Below, in pieces: positions 60,148 to 64,000 of a stretch of DNA of 64,000 bases. How positions within the stretch are numbered: position 1 is the stretch's first letter; every line of letters starts with the position of its first letter. The notes beneath the pieces are model-generated. The model was not told where the DNA came from. It was given only the letters and a program-made list of their open reading frames with translations, and searched no databases. This DNA comes from Mesorhizobium_B sp963522145 (GTDB lineage: Bacteria; Pseudomonadota; Alphaproteobacteria; Rhizobiales; Rhizobiaceae), in assembly GCA_963522145.1 (NCBI GenBank), contig CAUQXI010000012.1:42949-106948 (forward strand), in the 5' to 3' direction. The position numbers and the translations under genes were made by a program.

Positions 60148-61953
60148 ATGGCGATCGAGGCGCAGTTCCCGAAAGCCGTGAGCGCCACGCAGCCGCGCGG
60201 GCGGCGGCTTTCCCGACGTTTCCGCCTGGCGGGCATCTACTGGGGCCGGCTCACCACTCCGCTTCGCCGCTTTCTCGGCCATCACGTCTTTTCGAGCCTC
60301 ACGCGCCGTATCCTGGCGCTCAACCTCGCAGCGCTTTTCGTTCTCGTTTTCGGCATCCTCTATCTCAACCAGTTCCGGGACGGGCTGATCGAGGCGCGGG
60401 TGGAAAGCCTGATGACGCAGGGCGAGATCATCGCCGCCGCCATTGCCGGCTCCGCCTCGGTGGAAACCGATTCCCTCAGCATCGATCCCGAGAAGCTGCT
60501 CGAGCTTCAGGCGGGCGAAAGCCTGGCGCCCGGGTCGGACAGCCTGGACAGTCTCGACTTTCCCATCAATCCCGAGCGCGTGGCGCCTGTCCTGGAGCGG
60601 CTGATCTCGCCTACACGCACGCGCGCCCGCATCTACGACCGCGATGCGAACCTCCTGCTCGACACGCGCCGACGCTACCTTCGCGGGCAGATCCTGCGCT
60701 ATGACCTGCCGCCTCTGGCCGGCGAGGAGCCGGACTGGGTCGAGCGGGCGCAGAAAAGCGTATTCGATCTTTTCCGCCGATCGGACCTCGCCGTCTATCG
60801 CGAACAGCCGGGCGGCAACGGCACGGCGTTCCCTGAAGTCATGAATGCCCTGACCGGCATGCCGTCCACCGTCGTGCGCATCAGCGAGCAGGGCGAGCAG
60901 ATCGTTTCGGTTGCGGTTCCCGTGCAGCGCTTCCGCGCCGTGCTCGGCGTGCTGATGCTGTCGACGCAAGGCGGCGACATCGACAAGATCGTGGCGGCCG
61001 AGCGCCGCGCCATCCTTCGCGTGTTTGGCGTCGCGGCGCTGGTCAACATCGCCCTTTCGCTGCTTTTGGCCTCCACCATCGCCAACCCGCTCCGGCGACT
61101 GGCCGCCGCCGCCGTGCGGGTGCGCCGCGGCGCCCGCACGCGCGAGGAGATTCCCGATTATTCCGATCGTCAGGACGAGATCGGCAACCTGTCGGTCGCC
61201 GTGCGCGACATGACCAGAGCGCTTTACGCCCGCATCGACGCCATTGAGAGTTTCGCGGCCGATGTGAGCCATGAGCTCAAGAACCCGCTGACCTCGCTGC
61301 GCAGCGCGGTGGAAACGCTGCCTCTCGCCAAGAATGCCACATCGCGCGAGCGCCTCCTGGAGATCATCCAGCACGATGTCCGGCGTCTCGACCGCCTCAT
61401 CACCGACATTTCCGACGCTTCACGCCTTGATGCGGAGCTGGCTCGCGAGGACGCAAACGTCGTGGATCTCGAAAGGCTTGTGGGCGATCTCGTGGAGCTT
61501 TCGCTTCAAGCCGGGCGCAACAAGAAGAAGGTCGCGATCGAGTTCAAGGCGGCCAGGCTGCCGGCGGGTGTGAAGGCCTATCTTGTCCAGGGTCACGACC
61601 TGCGTCTCGGGCAGGTCGTCACCAACCTGATCGAGAATGCGCGTTCCTTCGTGCCCGACGAGGCCGGCCGCCTGACGCTTTTCCTGGAGCGGCGCGGCAA
61701 GCTCAACATCCTGACCGTGGAAGACAACGGGCCGGGCATCCGGGCCGAGAACATCGACCGCATTTTCGAGCGCTTCTACACCGATCGGCCTCCGAGCGAG
61801 GCCTTCGGGCAGAATTCCGGCCTGGGCCTGTCCATCAGCCGGCAGATCGTGGAAGCGCATGGCGGCACGCTGAATGCCGAGAACATTCCGGGCGACCGGC
61901 CGGGCGAAGCGCGGGGCGCACGCTTCATCGTCTCGCTGCCCGCCGAAGGATGA
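60148..61953 (+). CDS. chvG: ChvG sensor histidine kinase
   Basis: A 601-aa membrane kinase (ChvG/ExoS/BvrS) that phosphorylates ChvI. First helix about 55-75 (ILALNLAALFVLVFGILYL), large periplasmic sensor, second helix VAALVNIALSLLLASTI followed by HAMP, H-box SFAADVSHELKNPLTSL with His375, N-box LIENARSF and G-box VEDNGPGI. Ten bases after chvI and overlapping hprK by four. Confidence 0.95.
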   Translation: MAIEAQFPKAVSATQPRGRRLSRRFRLAGIYWGRLTTPLRRFLGHHVFSSLTRRILALNLAALFVLVFGILYLNQFRDGLIEARVESLMTQGEIIAAAIAGSASVETDSLSIDPEKLLELQAGESLAPGSDSLDSLDFPINPERVAPVLERLISPTRTRARIYDRDANLLLDTRRRYLRGQILRYDLPPLAGEEPDWVERAQKSVFDLFRRSDLAVYREQPGGNGTAFPEVMNALTGMPSTVVRISEQGEQIVSVAVPVQRFRAVLGVLMLSTQGGDIDKIVAAERRAILRVFGVAALVNIALSLLLASTIANPLRRLAAAAVRVRRGARTREEIPDYSDRQDEIGNLSVAVRDMTRALYARIDAIESFAADVSHELKNPLTSLRSAVETLPLAKNATSRERLLEIIQHDVRRLDRLITDISDASRLDAELAREDANVVDLERLVGDLVELSLQAGRNKKKVAIEFKAARLPAGVKAYLVQGHDLRLGQVVTNLIENARSFVPDEAGRLTLFLERRGKLNILTVEDNGPGIRAENIDRIFERFYTDRPPSEAFGQNSGLGLSISRQIVEAHGGTLNAENIPGDRPGEARGARFIVSLPAEG

Positions 61954-62387
61954 GCCGCAATCACCACGCCTGTGCCGTCAGCCTGCGCGGCCATGGCATC
62001 CTGATCACCGGGCCATCGGGCTCGGGCAAGACCCGCCTCGCGCTGGCGCTGACCGCGCTTGCGGGCGGCAAATTCGTGGCCGACGACCAGGTTCTCCTGC
62101 GAAGGGAGAACAACCTTCTTCACGCATCCGCGCCGGAAAGCATCTTCGGCCTGGTTGAACTGCGAGGTCTCGGTCCGGTACCAATTTCGGCCGAACCGGA
62201 ATGCCGGATCGATCTGGTCGTGCGGCTCGTTCCCCCGGCCGAGGCGCCGCGCATCCGAAACGAGGATGCCGTGCTGGTGCTCGAGGACTGCCTGATTCCC
62301 TGCCTCGACCTCGCCCAGCGCGACACGGAAGGGGCTGTGCTTGCGATCACGGGATTCCTGTTCGGCACGCCCTTTCTGCCAGGCTGA
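61950..62387 (+). CDS. hprK: HPr kinase/phosphorylase (short alphaproteobacterial form)
   Basis: HprK (145 aa) phosphorylates HPr on Ser. Only the C-terminal kinase core is present: Walker A GPSGSGKTRLALALTALAGG (21-28), VADDQVLLRRENN with the conserved Asp pair, and ESIFGLVELRGLGPVPISAEPE. Lacking the N-terminal domain of Gram-positive HprK is normal in this group. Overlaps chvG (ATGA), linking the regulatory PTS to ChvG/ChvI. Confidence 0.92.
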   Translation: MSRNHHACAVSLRGHGILITGPSGSGKTRLALALTALAGGKFVADDQVLLRRENNLLHASAPESIFGLVELRGLGPVPISAEPECRIDLVVRLVPPAEAPRIRNEDAVLVLEDCLIPCLDLAQRDTEGAVLAITGFLFGTPFLPG

Positions 62388-62567
62388 TGCGGCAAAATGG
62401 ATGCCGGCAGCGGCTTTTTGGGCTTGTCAACGCGTGAAGCCTCGACAAAAGTGCGCTCCCCGCATGCCGGCGGTCGTTTCTCAGCGGGGACGGCTGTGTC
62501 CTTTGTTAAGGAAGGCGCGCCACAACAGGCCGGTTGACATGCCGGGAACGGAGCCGAAGCAAAAAGA

Positions 62568-62969
62568 ATGATCGGGCTCGTGCTCGTGACGCACGGAAGG
62601 CTGGCCGAAGAGTTCCGCCTTGCCGTGGAACATGTGGTGGGTTTCCAGGCGCAGTTCGAAACCGTGTCGATCGGCGCGGATGACGACATGGAAAAGCGCC
62701 GCAGCGATATCGTGGAAGCCGTGCGGCTTGCCGATTCCGGCGCAGGCGTCGTGATCCTCACCGACATGTTCGGCGGCACGCCGTCCAATCTGGCTATCTC
62801 GGTTATGGAGCTTGGCCGGGTCGAGGTGATCGCGGGCGTCAACCTTCCCATGCTGATCAAGCTGTCGGGCGTGCGCAAGACGGATGACATGGCGCATGCG
62901 CTGGAAGCCGCCCAGAATGCCGGCCGCAAATACATCAACGTGGCGAGCCAGGTGCTGAACGCCAAATGA
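62568..62969 (+). CDS. PTS EIIA-Man type subunit
   Basis: A 133-aa EIIA of the mannose family, phosphorylated on His9 in LVLVTHGRLAEEF. VVILTDMFGGTPSNLAISVM is the family signature. In rhizobia it is part of a sugar-independent regulatory PTS (with EI-Ntr, HPr and HprK elsewhere or adjacent), since no sugar EIIB/EIIC follow. Its own promoter region is the 180-bp gap after hprK, where no other feature was recognised. Confidence 0.93.
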   Translation: MIGLVLVTHGRLAEEFRLAVEHVVGFQAQFETVSIGADDDMEKRRSDIVEAVRLADSGAGVVILTDMFGGTPSNLAISVMELGRVEVIAGVNLPMLIKLSGVRKTDDMAHALEAAQNAGRKYINVASQVLNAK

Positions 62970-62983
62970 GCGCGGAGCGCTGA

Positions 62984-63313
62984 ATGACCGGACCTTCCGA
63001 CCGCTCGCCCCATGCCTTGATCCCCGATGACTGCGGGGACGCACCGATCATCCGGGACTTTCCCATCATCAACCAGCGCGGACTCCATGCCCGTGCTTCC
63101 GCGAAATTCATCCAGGTGGCGGGCGCCTATCAGGCGGAACTCGTGGTGGAGCGCGACGGCATGCGCGTGGGCGGAACCTCCATCATGGGGCTGATGATGC
63201 TGGCGGCATCGCAAGGATCGTCCGTTCGTGTAAGCGCCTCGGGCCCGGAGGCGCGGCAGGCGATCGAGGCGATCGGCGAACTGATCCTGTCGCGGTTCGG
63301 CGAAGAATGTTGA
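62984..63313 (+). CDS. ptsH: HPr phosphocarrier protein
   Basis: HPr (109 aa) relays phosphate to EIIA proteins. Phospho-His35 in QRGLHARASAKF and the HprK site Ser in VGGTSIMGLMMLAASQG are both present. A 22-residue N-terminal extension compared with E. coli HPr. Fifteen bases after the EIIA gene, co-transcribed. Confidence 0.94.
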   Translation: MTGPSDRSPHALIPDDCGDAPIIRDFPIINQRGLHARASAKFIQVAGAYQAELVVERDGMRVGGTSIMGLMMLAASQGSSVRVSASGPEARQAIEAIGELILSRFGEEC

Positions 63314-63332
63314 TGCCGACTGACATGCACGA

Positions 63333-63348
63333 ATAAGGATTTCCTTAT
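63333..63348. promoter_or_regulatory. Palindrome upstream of ahcY
   Basis: ATAAGGA-TT-TCCTTAT, a 7-bp dyad, lies about 110 bases upstream of ahcY. An operator for a methionine-cycle regulator or the ahcY promoter region is inferred; no such regulator is encoded here. Confidence 0.4.
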
Positions 63349-63458
63349 ATCCGGTTGTAAGAACTGGACTGATCTGCTAGGGGTCTGCGCACCGAGCAGC
63401 AGGCTGCGCCAGGCTCTACCCGTCCACTCCTGCATCCGAAAAATCAAGGAACCCGTTC

Positions 63459-64000
63459 ATGGCAAGCGGCCAGGACTTCATTGTTGCCGATCTCAAGCTG
63501 GCCGATTGGGGCCGCAAGGAGATCGAGATCGCCGAAACCGAGATGCCCGGCCTGATGGCGGCGCGCGCCGAGTTCGGCTCGTCCCGGCCCTTGAAGGGCG
63601 CGCGCATCTCCGGCTCGCTGCATATGACAATCCAGACGGCGGTGCTGATCGAAACGCTTCAGGCGCTCGGCGCCGATGTGCGCTGGGCGTCCTGCAACAT
63701 CTTCTCCACCCAGGACCAGGCCGCTGCCGCCATCGCCGCCGCCGGTACCCCGGTATTCGCCTGGAAAGGCGAGACCGAGCAGGAGTACGAGTGGTGCATC
63801 GAGCAGACCATCCTCAAGGACGGCCAGCCCTGGGACGCCAACATGGTGCTGGACGACGGCGGTGACCTGACCGAGATCCTGCACAAGAAATACCCGCAGA
63901 TGCTCGAGCGCATCCACGGTGTCACCGAAGAGACCACCACCGGCGTGCACCGCCTGCTGGACATGCTCAAGGCCGGCACCCTGAAAGTCCCGGCGATCAA
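63459..64000 (+). CDS. ahcY: Adenosylhomocysteinase, N-terminal part
   Basis: SAH hydrolase splits S-adenosylhomocysteine into adenosine and homocysteine, keeping the methylation cycle running. The visible 180 codons show IVADLKLADWGRKEIEIAE, ARISGSLHMTIQTAVLIETL, ALGADVRWASCNIFSTQDQAAAAI, and NMVLDDGGDLT. The NAD-binding half lies beyond the window. ATG 63459 with AAGGA upstream. Confidence 0.96.
   Translation, partial: MASGQDFIVADLKLADWGRKEIEIAETEMPGLMAARAEFGSSRPLKGARISGSLHMTIQTAVLIETLQALGADVRWASCNIFSTQDQAAAAIAAAGTPVFAWKGETEQEYEWCIEQTILKDGQPWDANMVLDDGGDLTEILHKKYPQMLERIHGVTEETTTGVHRLLDMLKAGTLKVPAI

Noticed and set aside
60064..61374. 436-codon frame antisense to chvG
   Set aside because: No motif; chvG is unambiguous on the plus strand.
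63314..63458. Possible SAM or SAH riboswitch upstream of ahcY
   Set aside because: No recognisable conserved core of any known class was found by eye; only a simple dyad is visible.
1..64000. CRISPR array, rRNA operon or insertion sequence
   Set aside because: No regular spaced repeats, rRNA stretches or transposase frames with terminal repeats were seen.

Overview
The window reads as an origin-proximal piece of an alphaproteobacterial chromosome, most likely from the Hyphomicrobiales (Rhizobiales: Mesorhizobium/Nitratireductor/Phyllobacteriaceae-like). The evidence is high GC, the gene order hemE-hemJ-rho-mnmE-mnmG-rsmG-parA-parB, the order ppsR-maf-aroE-coaE-dnaQ-secB-fxsA-Tim44-mltA-smr, the hslV/hslU and hisB-H-A-F-E-coaA blocks, the chvI-chvG-hprK-PTS IIA-HPr-ahcY block, and an alphaproteobacterial-type LexA box (GAAC-N7-GAAC). 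Genus-level placement is inference.

Layout. 1-16 kb holds housekeeping and stress genes: a cut-off MATE transporter, a broken SEC-C gene, ffh-chorismate mutase-rpsP, membrane and zinc proteases, a secreted lytic transglycosylase, the SOS mutasome imuA-imuB-dnaE2 behind a LexA box, Trm112, a LON-domain protein, a YbbN-like thioredoxin and a ProX/YbaK-type editing protein. A tRNA-Gly(GCC) at 16.3 kb marks the edge of an accessory block (16.4-27.7 kb). That block holds two trimethylamine-dehydrogenase-like flavoenzymes, a TetR regulator, a ProC-like reductase, an Ldh2/DpkA-type reductase, a Tat-exported solute-binding protein, a non-pyrrolysine MttB-family methyltransferase and a LysR regulator. 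It looks like a catabolic system for an N-methylated, possibly cyclic (betaine or pyrrolidine-like) compound, and it is the most novel part of the window.

28-39 kb holds hemP, a small secreted protein, holA, parB/parA with a perfect parS core inside rsmG, then mnmG, mnmE, rho, hemJ and hemE. The 382-bp gap between hemE and ppsR contains one perfect DnaA box and several near matches and is the probable chromosomal replication origin. From there transcription diverges: hemE to parB run left, ppsR to dnaQ run right. 39-64 kb continues with conserved core genes: protein export (secB), cell-wall enzymes (mltA, a DUF1402 protein), the HslUV protease, histidine biosynthesis, pantothenate kinase, a methyltransferase next to a GtrA-glycosyltransferase fusion, arfB, the ChvG/ChvI envelope-stress two-component system, a regulatory PTS, and the start of ahcY, cut by the window end.

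Two departures from usual gene order stand out: rimM-trmD-rplS do not follow rpsP, and leuS-lptE do not precede holA. No insertion sequence, integrase, CRISPR array or rRNA gene was seen.
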